Shown: piece after piece, positions 51,198 to 63,600 of the stretch
Numbering within the stretch: the first letter of the stretch is position 1
How the letters are laid out: each line of letters opens with the position of its first letter
NCBI RefSeq assembly: GCF_003945595.2
Contig: NW_024104285.1
Coordinates: 124,001-188,000, forward strand
DNA length: 64,000 nucleotides
Origin: Pipra filicauda
Taxonomy: Eukaryota > Chordata > Aves > Passeriformes > Pipridae
Direction: 5' to 3'
Made by a program: the position numbers and the translations under genes
The notes under the pieces: generated by a model
The model's input: the letters and a program-made list of their open reading frames with translations, nothing else
Told to the model about the DNA's origin: nothing
Database searches by the model: none

Positions 51198-51202
51198 ATA
51201 TT
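51128..51202. repeat. (TA)n microsatellite
   Basis: About 75 bases of alternating TA interrupted by three TTTA steps. The alternating dinucleotide is self-complementary and can extrude as a cruciform, and such arrays are length-variable between individuals. It lies in a 76-codon open frame that only reads Tyr-Ile repeats. Confidence 0.97.
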
Positions 51203-53869
51203 AGCCAAAGAAAAATATATTTTAATTTTTTTCTGCTAACAGAAATAAACAACAAAAAAATTCTTAATTAAATAATGAAATCTCTACTCTTCCTTTGATA
51301 ATTAACCTTTTTAAAATCCTAATAACTCCACAATCTAACTAAAGAGTAAGCATTTGGACTGCAACTATTTACTGAATTTAATGCACAGATCTAAAATTAT
51401 TAATCTCCATAATTAATCTATTTAGAGACCAATTTCCTGAAATATGCAGAAAAATTACTGCTTTGGACTTTACCTTAGAGGTGTTTAATCTTCACAAGTT
51501 TTTTTCCTGCACGAGATGGGTGACTTGTAAAGACCTGTAGAGCTGCCAGCCTTGTTCTGTGTTATTTGAATAAAAAACTTGTCACTTCTGAGTCTTTCAG
51601 CCAAACATGCAAAGCAGCAGACAAAATCCAAATGAAACTCGTGTTTCTCATCACAATATCCTGGGATAGAAAAAGATGATGCTACAAAGGCTTCTATGAG
51701 CAACAGAGAGGTTAAAACATATTACTGAAGATTTAACTGATGGTAAAATAAGCCAGCTGATAATTTTACCATAGAATGCACACGTAGTCCATGATGTGCT
51801 CCTTAAATCCCAAAGTCCAAAGAAGAAAACAAAGGAAATCATTCCTCCTCCTTTACTCTTACTATAGTTATTATCTATATTTTTATTACCTCTACCTACC
51901 CTTTCAAATACCTTCATGACAGGAGCTCTTGGCACAGATTTTATCATGCACATAAAGAATGCAAATTCCTAAAAGGGGGATGTAGCCAAATAGTGATTCC
52001 AGGATGGAAAACTTGGAGGGACCAACTTTCAAAGGAAAATGGAAGCTTTCAGGACCCTTCCATGAGCTCCCCACCTGTGGCTTATTGTCCACAGATGGGC
52101 TGGTCAGCGAGACCAGAGCAACCAAAATCTGCTGTATTCATGCAAAACCCATCTCTAGGGAAAAAAAAAAAAACAAACAAAGAAAATTTACCTGCAATGC
52201 CAGGTTGGGAAATTAATTCTGCTTTTCCCAGTATGTTATTGCAAACCAAGACTCGTCTTCATAGGCAGCAAACCTTAATCAGTAAGAGAGAGGGAAAATT
52301 TTAGAGGAGAAAGTCAGTACAAGTAACTGATGTATCCGGGTAGCAGCTTTCTCCCAGTGTTTTGACTGAAGTGTTCTCAGAAATATCTATTTTTAGTCAC
52401 ACGTTCTGCAATCAGTTTTTTTTGTAAACTAAATAAAAATCAAGAAATTGCAAAGACACCTCAGAAAAATGAGGACGCAAAGCCACTGGATGATTTCTCT
52501 GCCTGAGGGAAGCAGGAGTACTCTAAAGTTCAAAATGTGTTATACTGTTAGTCATTAGATTATCAAATACCACGAATCTCAGTGCAGAAAATTACGGGGG
52601 ATTTGACGGGTGTTTTTTTATGGTAACTGCTGTATCAGCTCAAATACTTTCTGAAAGTTCATCCCATACCTTCTGGTTTGTGGAAGATGGTCTTAACTGA
52701 ACTGATTCCTCCACACCAGGAAGTACCAAAAGGATATAAAGCCCTCTAAATGCAAAAGAGAATTTCCCGTAGGCAGAAATATGAGCAAGACAAAAAAATT
52801 TCTTATTCCACCTCTGGCTCAGTTTAAGAGGTGCATATAGTACATAATAATAAATGAGTTTTTGGTAGCATGCTATTTGTACAGCAGCCCTGAGGCTCAG
52901 TTATAACTCAAGCAGATTCCCAAGGACCTTTAATTTTAATTCTGTGTTTTTCTAAAAGTGCTCAGTTGAGACAATTATTGTAGGATGAAAACCCCACTTT
53001 TTTTTTTCCATCTTTGCTCAACTGCTAATTTCATGCTGTAGTTTAGACCACAGAAGACAAACTATGAATGTTGACTCTGTTGTTACATTACTTTAAAAAT
53101 CACTTTAAATTTTAAAATGAAATTTGCATAAAACAATATAAAGACAAATAAATCTTAACCCTCTTTTTCCCCCCAAGCTAGTTTATTTCCTAGAAAATAT
53201 TTCCCTACCTATTAAAAATGGATTTTCATAGTGGCAGCATGAGACTTACAGCTCTGACAAATTAGGAAACACAGATAAAAAGGGTTAATTTTTCTTCTTA
53301 AATTAAACTCTGCCTGGATTCCGTATTTTGAGAAGACATAACTATGATTTCCATGTTATCTGATTGTACAAGTAAGCTGCATTTTCTGCATCAGGGTAAC
53401 AAACGCCAGTGAAGTCAGTCTAACATTGTCTGTGGTTTGTAATCAATAATATTATAGAATATGTCACAAATACTGATATACATATAGCAACATATAAAAC
53501 ATATTTGCTTGTACTGCCCAATATGGCGCTAATAAAAGTTGTTTGATTTGTGTATGTTCAAAGTCTAGTTATGTTTTGGATTTGTAGCTCTACCTGATGA
53601 ATTTTTAAAAGTAGTTTAAAACTTTAAAACATGCTCTGGGTAAATTTTAAAGGGTGATGCTGAACATAGCAATAAACCATCTTTGTTAAGGAAACTGTCA
53701 GTCCTTTTTTTCACTCCTAAACTAGGGGACACACAACATTCCATTCTAAGTGATAGTGCTGTGCCGGTTTCATTTAATACCAAAAGGAAAATAAGCATTT
53801 TATGATTAAGCAGTAATCGAGACAAACAAGAGAAAGAGTTGAAAGACATCAGCCCACACAGGGACCAAG
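51203..53869. other. AT-rich non-coding DNA, no gene seen
   Basis: About 2.7 kb, AT-rich, with an A-rich run near 52159-52183. Open frames up to 103 codons (51993-52304) are not recognisable. No CR1 seen. Confidence 0.45.
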
Positions 53870-54420
53870 AATTCGTTTATGTTTCATCTTGTGCGTGGAA
53901 CAGGCACCGCTGCCTCTCCTGCTTCAGAGACCAGAACAGTGTTCTGAGTGGCTGCTTCAGGGATTGATATTCCTCCAGGGTAATAGCACTGATTATTTAA
54001 TCGCCTCGGATGCGCCACTTAGGCAGGAGGAAGGTCATCATGTGCATCAGGAGTCCCCAAGATCGATCCCACCGTCTGTTCCCTTCTCCTGCAACAACCT
54101 CCCGACACCCCAGGCTGGAGCCAGGTTTGGAAGCAGGTATGACATGTAATCAAACCAGCAGCCAAAATAGCAAAAAGAACCAGTTTTTGATGTAGAGAAG
54201 GCAATTTCCATCATGGAGCATCCGAGATGTACATGAACAAGGGATATGAATTGCATTTCTGAGGGAACGAGCGACACCAAATCAACGCTCGCTGGGCACA
54301 GCAGCTCCAGCTCCGTGTGCCTGCAGCACTGTGCAGCCAAGTATGAACAAATACCAGTGCCTCTGAATGATGTGACAGGGTAAAGGGGGGACTCCAGGTG
54401 GAATGAAACCGCTGTCAAAG
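53870..54420. promoter_or_regulatory. Relatively CpG-rich block, possible regulatory element or first exon
   Basis: This block has far more CpG dinucleotides than the rest of the window; examples are GTGCGTGG, CACCGCTG, AATCGCCTCGGATGCGCC, GATCGATCCCACCG, GAACGAGCGACACC and AACGCTCGCTGG. It is also less AT-rich. A good splice donor context (GAAGCAG followed by GTATGA) lies near 54135-54137. Long frames overlap it on both strands (86 codons plus, 144 codons minus) but neither peptide is recognisable. A CpG-richer patch in methylated, CpG-depleted DNA can mark a promoter, an unmethylated enhancer, or a recent repeat. It does not resemble a CR1 or the LTR seen here. Confidence 0.35.
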
Positions 54421-55927
54421 TTTGTTCACCCCAGCACAGTCTACATATTAATACAAAAAAATAGCTTCTCTCTGAAAGCATCTGTCATCAGCACTGTAAC
54501 AGCCAGGATACATGAGCAGCACTCTCCTCTCTATTCTAGGAACACTTAGAACATATTAATAATGAGGGAGGAAAAAAACAATCAAGTCTGTTCTTCGAAT
54601 AAACTGTAATTAGTCATGGTTGTGTAAGCTGTGTGCTGTTCTATACTGTCTGGACACAAGACAGATGGGTAAAGTTTTTAACAACCTCCATGAAAGTTGT
54701 TCATAGAAAATGCTTTATTGACCTCACTTCCACTCACAGATCACTAAGTTTAGACTTTTTTAAAAAATTGTGTTTTCAAAAATCTACCTATTTGCTTCCC
54801 TTGAAGTAGATTCTGTTTCTCCAAATGAGGAGATTAGAAGTAACTTTGAGTTTGATTTGTACTTGTTCAAAGGTATCCTTAGCAGGATAATGTTTCTAAG
54901 TCATCATCTGTATACCTTTATCCAAGATAAGGGTTGCTGTTCCTGCTCCCCACTGAAGACAAATGCTGTTCAAGAGCAAAGCATCACTCAATGTTTTTTC
55001 CTTATGAGCTGTGCTGGAGCACATAACTGTGATTGCCCGACCCCAAATGTTTAGCAAATGCTAACAATGACACCCATCATCATTCTTTCCCCCTTTTCCC
55101 TTTCAGTACATTTTTTGCAAGGAGGCTCTCTTTTATTTTATAGGATGCTGTTCTAAAATGGCACCAGAACTCAGAAAACCAAGTCCTGCTCTTCTGCTCT
55201 TACACGAGGAGACTGCTTTTACATCTGGTACATTGTAACACAACTTGATGTGATTGATATTGCTTTCCAAGTGAAGGTAAGATGATTGTTTCTGGAGGCA
55301 CCATCAAAGCAAGAACAGTCCTTTATTAATGTAATAAAGGCTGAGCAGATGCTGCATTCTTATCATAAGTGGTATTAACAGAAACTGGAACATAGGCAAC
55401 AAAATAACAGTGATAGTGAACACTTTGTCCTCTCCCCCAGTCATCCAGAACCTGAACTGGGACTGCCAGCTGAGCCTCCAGCCTTCTGCTTCATTGTGCT
55501 AATGCAAAACCATCAGTAAGCACGTTGCCACACTTTCCTTTTAAGCTACATCTGTTGCAATTTTATATTTAACAGGATGCATCCATGATCAGCATCACTG
55601 ACTTTTAGTCTTCAGGACAGTTTATCTCTAATCTCATAGCATTATAGATTCCATTATTATCACAGAGAAAAAGACTTGATGATCCCTATGTTGGATGAAA
55701 TGCAGGAAACTCTTGCAAAGAGGGACCCTTCTTTTCACACTTTACATGTGAACATTCAGTGCTGTTCTTCTGAACTAGACTTTTAACTTTGCTTTGAAAG
55801 TAGCTGATGATGTTTCCAAACACAACTTTTCCAAGATTTTTATGAAAGTTGCTGATCTGAACTGTGAACTAGAACTAGTGGTTTGCATGCTGGAAAATAC
55901 CCATTATTTTTAACCTTTGCTGGACTA
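54421..55927. other. Non-coding DNA, no feature seen
   Basis: About 1.5 kb without a recognised gene or repeat family; the 94-codon frame at 54770-55054 is unremarkable. Confidence 0.45.
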
Positions 55928-56358
55928 CAGAATCAAAGAATGTACCATGGAATGGCCTTGTTTGGAAGGGGTCAAAGACTATCCCATTCCACCTCCCTGC
56001 CATGGGTAGGGACACCTTCCACTATCCCATCCAACCTGGTCTTGGACACTTCCAGGGATGGGGCAGCCACAGCTTCTCTGGGTAACCTGTGCCAGGGCCT
56101 CACCACCCTCACAGTAAAGAATTTCTTCCTAATATCTAATATAAACCCACTTTTTTTCTGTTTAAAACCCCTCGTCCTGTCACTACTTGCTCTTGTAAAA
56201 GAGGGGCAGAATTCCCTCCTTAACTTTCTGCCCACTCTCTTTTTGACACAGGCCAGGACAGGGGTGGTTTTTGGGCTGAAAGGGCACATGGCCAGCTCAT
56301 GGCCAGTCTCTCCTCCATCAATATCCCCAAGTCCTTCTCAGCAGGGCTGCTCTCACAA
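55928..56358 (-). mobile_element. CR1 LINE with internal deletion (reverse orientation)
   Basis: Reverse complement of a CR1 element: CAGAATCAAAGAATGTACCA, CCTCCCTGCCATGGGTAGGG, CACTTCCAGGGATGGGGCAG, CCACAGCTTCTCTGGGTAAC, GAATTTCTTCCTAATATCTA and CCTCGTCCTGTCACTACTTG. Near 56205-56230 it jumps to a part of CR1 that normally lies a few hundred bases further into the element: GACACAGGCCAGGACAGGGG, GGGCTGAAAGGGCACATGGC and CCCCAAGTCCTTCTCAGCAG. The segment that encodes the block conserved in the copy at 23783 (DRTRGNG and upstream) is missing, so this is a deletion derivative. The 160-codon plus-strand and 105-codon minus-strand open frames are by-products; the minus one retains readable CR1-like sequence such as VVRPWHRLPREAV. 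Confidence 0.94.
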
Positions 56359-57195
56359 TATCTGAAATGCTAAAATTACCACAAGTCTACTTCAGCTCTT
56401 TAGCCAGAGAAAAAATATTAAAAATTAATTATAATGCTTCCCAGCCATTTCTCACCCCCCATGAAATTTGTTGCAAAGGGAATGTGAACAGAATACACAG
56501 TATTTAGCATAAACAGCTTTGAACCATTTCACATTCTAGCAAAATTTATTCCCACTCAGGCTCTATGGCAATGCTCCTCCACTGAGTGTTCAGTCAGTGC
56601 CATTATCACCATCTCATCAGCAGCAGTGACTGGTGCTGTAGGAACAGAACTCATTACTTTCAGCCTCAAAGCAGCCCTGAAATAAAGGTTTTCTCTGCTT
56701 AGCTGTTTGTAAAGGACTCAGTGCATACTTTGACATAATGCTTTTGAAGTCAGTGAAACCAACACTGAAAAATCCCTTTGTTGGGTTCGGCTGTGCAGCG
56801 CTGGAAAGTTCAGAAGAAAATTGAATATGCAGATATTTTTACTGGTAAAAGGAGAGAATGTTCTCATAAGACAGAGAAAAATCAAACTATTTTCTAATTT
56901 ATGTATAGGAGTTCGTGTGTTTTTATAACTAATAGAAAGAAGCCTTAGAGATTGAGGGAGAACCACAGGAATTTTTAACACATGTGTAGTAATGATAAGC
57001 TAAATTCAGCCATAGAAAATAGATGTCTCCTTTTCCAGTAATCCATAACATTAAAGAACTGTAATAGGAGGAACTTTTAGTATTGATTCATTAAAATAAA
57101 ATAGAATTCTTTTAATTAAAAACCCCTCTCTTGAGATTGCCAGCCTTATTCACATATATTGAAAGTTCTTCTGATGTTCCATAAGACAACCATCT

Positions 57196-57218
57196 CTTTT
57201 CTTTTTTTTTTTTTTTTT
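57196..57218 (+). repeat. Poly-T run
   Basis: A TTTTCTTTTTT-type run of about 23 bases with one C. It is simple sequence; no recognisable retroposed gene adjoins it. Confidence 0.8.
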
Positions 57219-58658
57219 ATTATGCAGGCATAGTTTTATTGGCTTTTTTTCCCCTCTTTTGTTGAACATAGCATATTAGCATGTTAAATGCTAATTTATA
57301 TTTTATGGAAAAATGACTGTTAAATGAACAACTACCATGAGGAGGGGAAATTTTTACATGATGGGCTGTCAATGACTGGCATGTGTTCACCTGAAGATGA
57401 ACATAGCTGCAAACAAGGCATGAAATTCAGCTTTATAACAGATGCACAGGAACTCTAAATTCAAAGCCAAAACCTCAGGTTTATTTAGCAATCATTGAAA
57501 ATATAATGCAATTATTATCTGAACCCTCTTGATTGCTGCAGAGATGGAATCTCAGCTCTGCGGGTTGAATTTTGTATCTCAATAGATGCTGGCCTGACTG
57601 AGCCAATGAACCCAGGTAAAAGTGTAAATTTACTCAGTGGTGGCATTACAAACTGGATCCTCAGTCAGGGAGTGATCAAACAAACACTAAAATCACCAGG
57701 ACTCCCAGCTTCTGAGAGCAGACAGTAATAACCAGCTGAGGACAGAATTTCTTATTCAAGCCCAAGCAGCAGCCAGAACAGTTCATCTGCTTGCCCAAAG
57801 AGTTCTGATCTCTGCTATGGATGCAGATGCACTTATCCCATTGACATATCACCTCAAAAACATATATCACATTATGCTATCTTGCTGTAAAGCTCAGTGC
57901 TAATTTTAATCTTATCTGAATTTAAGGTAATGAAATTAAAATAATAGCATAAGGTAATTAAACAACCAAAGGAGATTCCTTCTTTTGCATAATAATCTTA
58001 CTAACTCTGCCTAAAAACCTTATATATCATTATCACGTGAACTTTAAAAAAATAACCTTAGTGCCAACACATCTAACACAACAAATGAACTCACCTTTTT
58101 TAACAGTTCTCCTTCTGGCCTTTACTCATCACAATTTACAATAACTTCTTTTTAAATCAAAACTTGACTCTTAAATCATTTGAAAACCATACTAAGTGCA
58201 TAGAGCCCCTATGATAGCACTAATATTTTTCTAGGCATAGAGACAATGACTGTATCTTAGGTAGAGAAGAGACTGGTTGTGTTGATTTGGGAATTTCAAA
58301 CAACCATTTGTCAAATGACCAAGTTCTTTTAAGCTCCTACCTTACGTATCCACCTATTTAACACACACACAAACAATTTCAAGGAATAGTTTTGCATACC
58401 TGAGCTTTTTGAACAGGTTATTTTGTCCCTTTATAAGAGTTCTCTTATGAATTTTGGATGGTCAGTTAAAACTTAAATGCTCTCATAATAAAAAGCTCCA
58501 GCTGTCCTGGAACTTGAGAGAACTTGCCTGTGCCCACTGGGGCTCAAACTCTGAGCAGGCAACAGTTCCCAGCAAGAGCAATATCAAACCTCTTTATCTA
58601 ATCATCCACTGCTATTCACTGGTGCTTTCTATTTCTTTCAAAAACTCAGACATCCTAA

Positions 58659-58692
58659 AAGAAAAAAAATAAAAAAATAAAAAAAAAAAATC
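58659..58692 (+). repeat. A-rich low-complexity tract
   Basis: Runs of A broken by single T bases (AAAAAAAATAAAAAAATAAA type). Simple sequence. Confidence 0.8.
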
Positions 58693-61600
58693 AAAACTCC
58701 CATATGCTGCCCTCCTCAACATATTTTGGGTTTGTTCTTTGCTGTTTGGGTTTTTTGTAAATTGGAAACCACAGGAAATAAAGGAATTTCACATGCAAAA
58801 ATAAATTCAGATATCATGAAAAGTCCAACTAAATAAAAAAGTCTAGAAAACTCAGGGCTGCTACTACATCTCTCCTCACAGTCCCCTGTTGTGGCAAAGC
58901 TCTGAAGGAGTCTCCAAACAGCATGAGATTTTATAGACCATATGATCTGCAATATTTACCATGCATAATGGAAATAGATAAGGCAAAGCAAACAGCTTGA
59001 ATTTTGTATTTCCTCGCTTTTTATTTAGTCTAGGTTGTTAGCACCATGTGAATATGTATTTGGGAGTCTCTGTGTTTGTGTATGCATGCATATGTGTGTA
59101 TATATAGGTATAAACAAACATATAGAGTCATTTTAATGCATTTCTCACTTATCATAAAAAAATTCTGAGCAATTAGCTTTTAATTTCTAAAATTTCTCAG
59201 GAAAAGAAAAAGCATTGTTTAATTTGGTCAGAATCAGAAAAACCACATTATACTTTTTTCAGCTTCTGTGTTCTCTTGTTGTCCCTGGTGTGTGCTGCTT
59301 GTTTGTGGAGCTCTTGAGTTTTAATAACAACAAATGTCAACACCTACAATCAGAATATCTGACCATTATTTTATAACTTTAAAATGCACTGCTCTAAGGT
59401 GCTAAGCAAATGAGGATAAATGGGAAATGCATTTACTAACCACACTTTTTTATTTAGCAGTACATACAGGAGTAGGGAACAGAGGCTCACAGGAATTTTA
59501 AAGTCGAAAAAAACTCCATATTGCACTGAAAATGTAAAGGCACATATTTGAAAGTGATTCCTCTACAAATAAAGATATATGTGCAAGTGCAAGGTCATAT
59601 TGCCAACATCTGGCTTACTTACCTGGACTTACATTTGGAACCTCTGAGAGGGTCAGGGGAAGAAAACAAATATGTGGGTAATTCAATATATCACGAGTTA
59701 CCTGCTCCTCCTGTGTTGAGCCTAATAGAGTCATTTTGCCCTCTTTCATTATTTTAATTTTATCTCTGAAAGCTTGTCCCCTCAGGTTTTGCACCTGTAA
59801 TCATTGTTTACTGGTATCTATTGTATATATCTCCCAGTCTGCTTGAAATCTGCTCCCAATAATCTTTATTGTTCCACAGTTATCTACAGTTTTCTGCCAA
59901 ATTTAAAGACAAAACCAAACACTCACTTCCAAAAGAGGTCCAGAGAAATCACCTCCTGCCAATAAGGTGTTGTAGGGAAGACAACTCTACCCACTAATGA
60001 AGCGCATGAGATGAAGGGAAGAGCCATTCTGTGCCAACATTTTCCTGAATGGAAGTATAAATTCATCAGGAATACTTCCCTGGTTTGGATAGCTCTCAGC
60101 CAAGTCCACCTGAAAGACAGGAATTCACTTCCATGTGATTTGAATCAGGTCCTGAGAAGGCACAGTTTCCATTTTCGGCTGCTTTTCGTGATTACCTTCA
60201 GATGAGATTTAATTCTATGAGAAAGAAACCCTTTATCTTATGAAACATTTGAATTTCTGTGGTTATGTTCTTGATTATTATTTGCAGAATTGTTTGTATT
60301 ATTAATATTTGATGATACGTATTGATTGGGAATTGGTCACATCAAGGCTCTCTGATTGATTATCTACAGACATTATTTATCTTACTTTATTGGGTTCTGA
60401 AAAATGTGTAAGGAACTCAGAAGAACGGCTAAAATAACGTACCTAGAGCACATATTAGTGAGCTACAGATTATTTGCACTAAATCTCAGGAAACTTTTTA
60501 AGGTTCATACATAGTTGCATGAAAATCTTATTGCCATGTTGACAAGCTTGGGCTTTTTAGTTAGATCTTTTATTTCTTTACTTCAGTTTGATTTTTTAAC
60601 TTGGAGTCCCTTTCCCCTTTTTTCACATTTAAGAAGGGTTAGTCCTGAGTTTATTATAACATATGTAAATTTGTTTATTTTTAGAAAATGTCCTTTAGCA
60701 CTCTGGTTTCCTTATCAGGGTCTGTAGTGGTAATAGCTGTGTTCATAAAATTGTTATCTACAGCAAAGAAACTGCTTTCCATACATAGAAATTTAATGAG
60801 ATGGAAGTTTCCAGGAGCTGAAGTGATTCTCAGCAGTGGTTTGGTAGATTCTCATAACATCTGCCCATGTAAAGACTGGAAATACTCAATGCCAGTAGAG
60901 ATGTCATTAAATTAAATCTGATTTGTGTTTCACACACACATATTCCTCCTCCTCCTCCCCTTAATTTATTAACTTGGTGAGCTAAATGCTAATGAATATC
61001 CATGTTTACTGACCAGATGATCATCTTTTCTCAGGCAAATTTCATTTCAAGAGCACTACAGGGTTAGGGTTTATTATTTACGTTATTTTATCTCCCTAAA
61101 GGAATGAAGCAGTGAGTACACGTATCCATTACAACCCAGTTGTGAACAGGATCACTTCACTAGAGACTGGAAGATCCTTCTACCCCTATTAACCTGACAT
61201 GAGTAATTTATTTATCATTTCCATAAGCTTTGGTATTATCACTGCAAAGCACACAGCAGTGTGGTAAAAAAACCCCACACTGCACTTACTCTTGATAGAC
61301 CTTTGTGCCCTTTCCCACCCAGACATGATTCTTGCCCATCCCAACAATTACAGGTGCTTCAGCAGGGGATTTGGGTGCATTTGGTATATAAATACCTGGA
61401 GTTGTTTTCTGTCACTTTGTTTTTTCCCCTCTCATTCCAAACAAATGTTCTTCAGCACAAAGAACAAGAAGACTGACTGACCAGCTTTGTTATGCAAACA
61501 TTAAAAGTGAAAATGTGTGTTCAGACAAACACAACATTCACCCACAAAAACTCAAAGGCTGTAGAACAGGCCTTAAACAGCCTTTTGAGACATGCTTTTA

Positions 61601-63561
61601 TCCCTAAATCTGTGGAAATTAGGAATGAGAAAGCTAAGTTTGCCAGGAAAGCACAGATATCGGAGAGCATCCAGCATTTCATTTTTGGTTTTGCCCTTGC
61701 TGGGCAAGTAATTCATAACCTTTGTATAAATGCATTTTAATTTCATCCTTGTACAACACAGAGAGAATCAAAGCTGCCCCTGCCTTGCTTCCATGCACCA
61801 CCTTCATCAAGCTTACACATATTAAACCCTTCTTTATTCCTGACTGCTCTTTCTCGTCTGTTCTCCAGACTACACCTCCTGACATTCACTATTAAGGAAC
61901 TCGCCATTCAAAGCAAAAGTAAGTGACTTTATCATTTGATTGTAGATCCTAAGGAGTAAAGCCTCTAAAAGATTAAATATTTAATCCTTTGATCTGCCGT
62001 GCTGGCAAGTGCCCCATCTATTTTATAAGCAGGTTGGCAAAAACGTTATGGGGCCTGGGATTTGTGTAATGAAGTAGTGTTAAATCTTGCACTCTTCAGT
62101 GCCAAACAGTGGAATAAGGTTTTTTTCTAACAGACAATGTCACTACAAAACTTAATGTAACAGTACCTGGGGCTAAACTGAACGCTGATGTTATTTCAAA
62201 CAATTTCGTGTGATGGTTTTAACAAGGCATTTAAGACAAAGTCACTGAATATATTCAGAATCAACTATAAACAAGTTGCTAAGAGGAAGTGAGAGAGTCC
62301 ATTACAAAGAAAGGGCTGAACAAATTTTACAGAGCAGATCGATGTCTCTCAGAGAGCAGGGAAAGGAAGTCTGGTTACAGAAGACTGGGGAAGGTCAAAC
62401 CTGGTATCAAGTGAAAGGGTGGAAGAGAAGTATCAGGAAACTGCAATTGAGAGAATTCATTTGAAGAAGGGTACCAGAATAATCTATGAAACCATTTGTA
62501 GACACCTTGGCAATGTTTATGAAGATTAAAAAAAAACATCTGCTTGCTATTATGGGTTTATCCTCAGATAATTCTTTTTCCTTGTTCTTAGATAAACCTT
62601 CAGTATCACCAAACTGGGTCCACTTAAGAAAATGTAAGAATGACAAGTAGACAACTGGAAAAATTTAATCTACAGTCACCATGAAAATGTTGAAAGAACT
62701 CTACACTTTTTGATCAAAAACATAAAAGCATAATAACAATCTTCCAGTATTTAAAATGCCACCAGTAAGAGAGCTGTGAACAATTGTACCACACATCAAC
62801 CTTATTAAAACTACAAATAATGAGCTTTGTTTGCACCAGGGTTAGGTGTTAGGGAGACCCTGTCGATTTTGAGGATGGGTAAACCTTTCAAAAAGTTACA
62901 TAGGAAAAAAAACCTATAGAATTTTAGTTGGTATTTTTGCAAAACAGCATCTTTCAGAAATTATTTAGGTATAAGTGATCCTCCTACCCTCTGGCTCTGA
63001 TAGACTAGTTAACCTTTTCAAGTCCATTCTAACTTAACAGTTCTGTGAATTCTCCTGTAACTCTCATATAACAATGTCCTTTGACAAGTAACTGCTGGTG
63101 TGACAAGTATTTAATACAGGCTCAAACCCAGTGCTCCAAAATAGTTATGTTTCAAAGAATTCTAAAGGGAAACCCCTACCTCTCAAGCAGATTATTAAGG
63201 AGTCTGGAAAGGATTATCTCTCCTCATTTTAACATTAAAAATATTACATTACACATTGGCACAGTTGCAGTAGGCAGGTAATCCTTTGCCTTCCTGAGGT
63301 GTTTGCAGTAAATCTTCATTCTTTGTTAAAAAGAATCAATACCAAAATGTGACAAAAATTTAAATTAGCACCTCTGATTTAGAAACTAAACAAACCCATT
63401 GAAATTCAGTAAGGAACAGACTTTCTTGACTTTAAAAACTGCTATAGAATTGTTTAAAAATACAGAATTATTTAGAAGGGATGGTCAAGGCAGAAACATT
63501 AACTTAATTTCATTGAATTTGTCAGCCAAAGATGGAAAGGCTAAAAGTCAAATCTCTCTAA

Positions 63562-63600
63562 AAACAACAACAACAAAAAAATCAAAACAACCAAAAAAAC
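63562..63600 (+). repeat. (CAA)-rich short tract
   Basis: ACAACAACAACAA followed by A-rich sequence with CAAAACAACC words. It is a short simple repeat on the plus strand. Confidence 0.75.

Noticed and set aside
54047..54481. A 144-codon minus-strand open frame, the longest outside CR1
   Set aside because: The peptide is rich in Cys, Leu and Ser with no recognisable domain or splice support, and it overlaps a CpG-richer block where stops are less frequent. It is treated as fortuitous.
55883..56365. A 160-codon plus-strand open frame
   Set aside because: It lies almost wholly in a reversed CR1 element and reads the antisense of the repeat.
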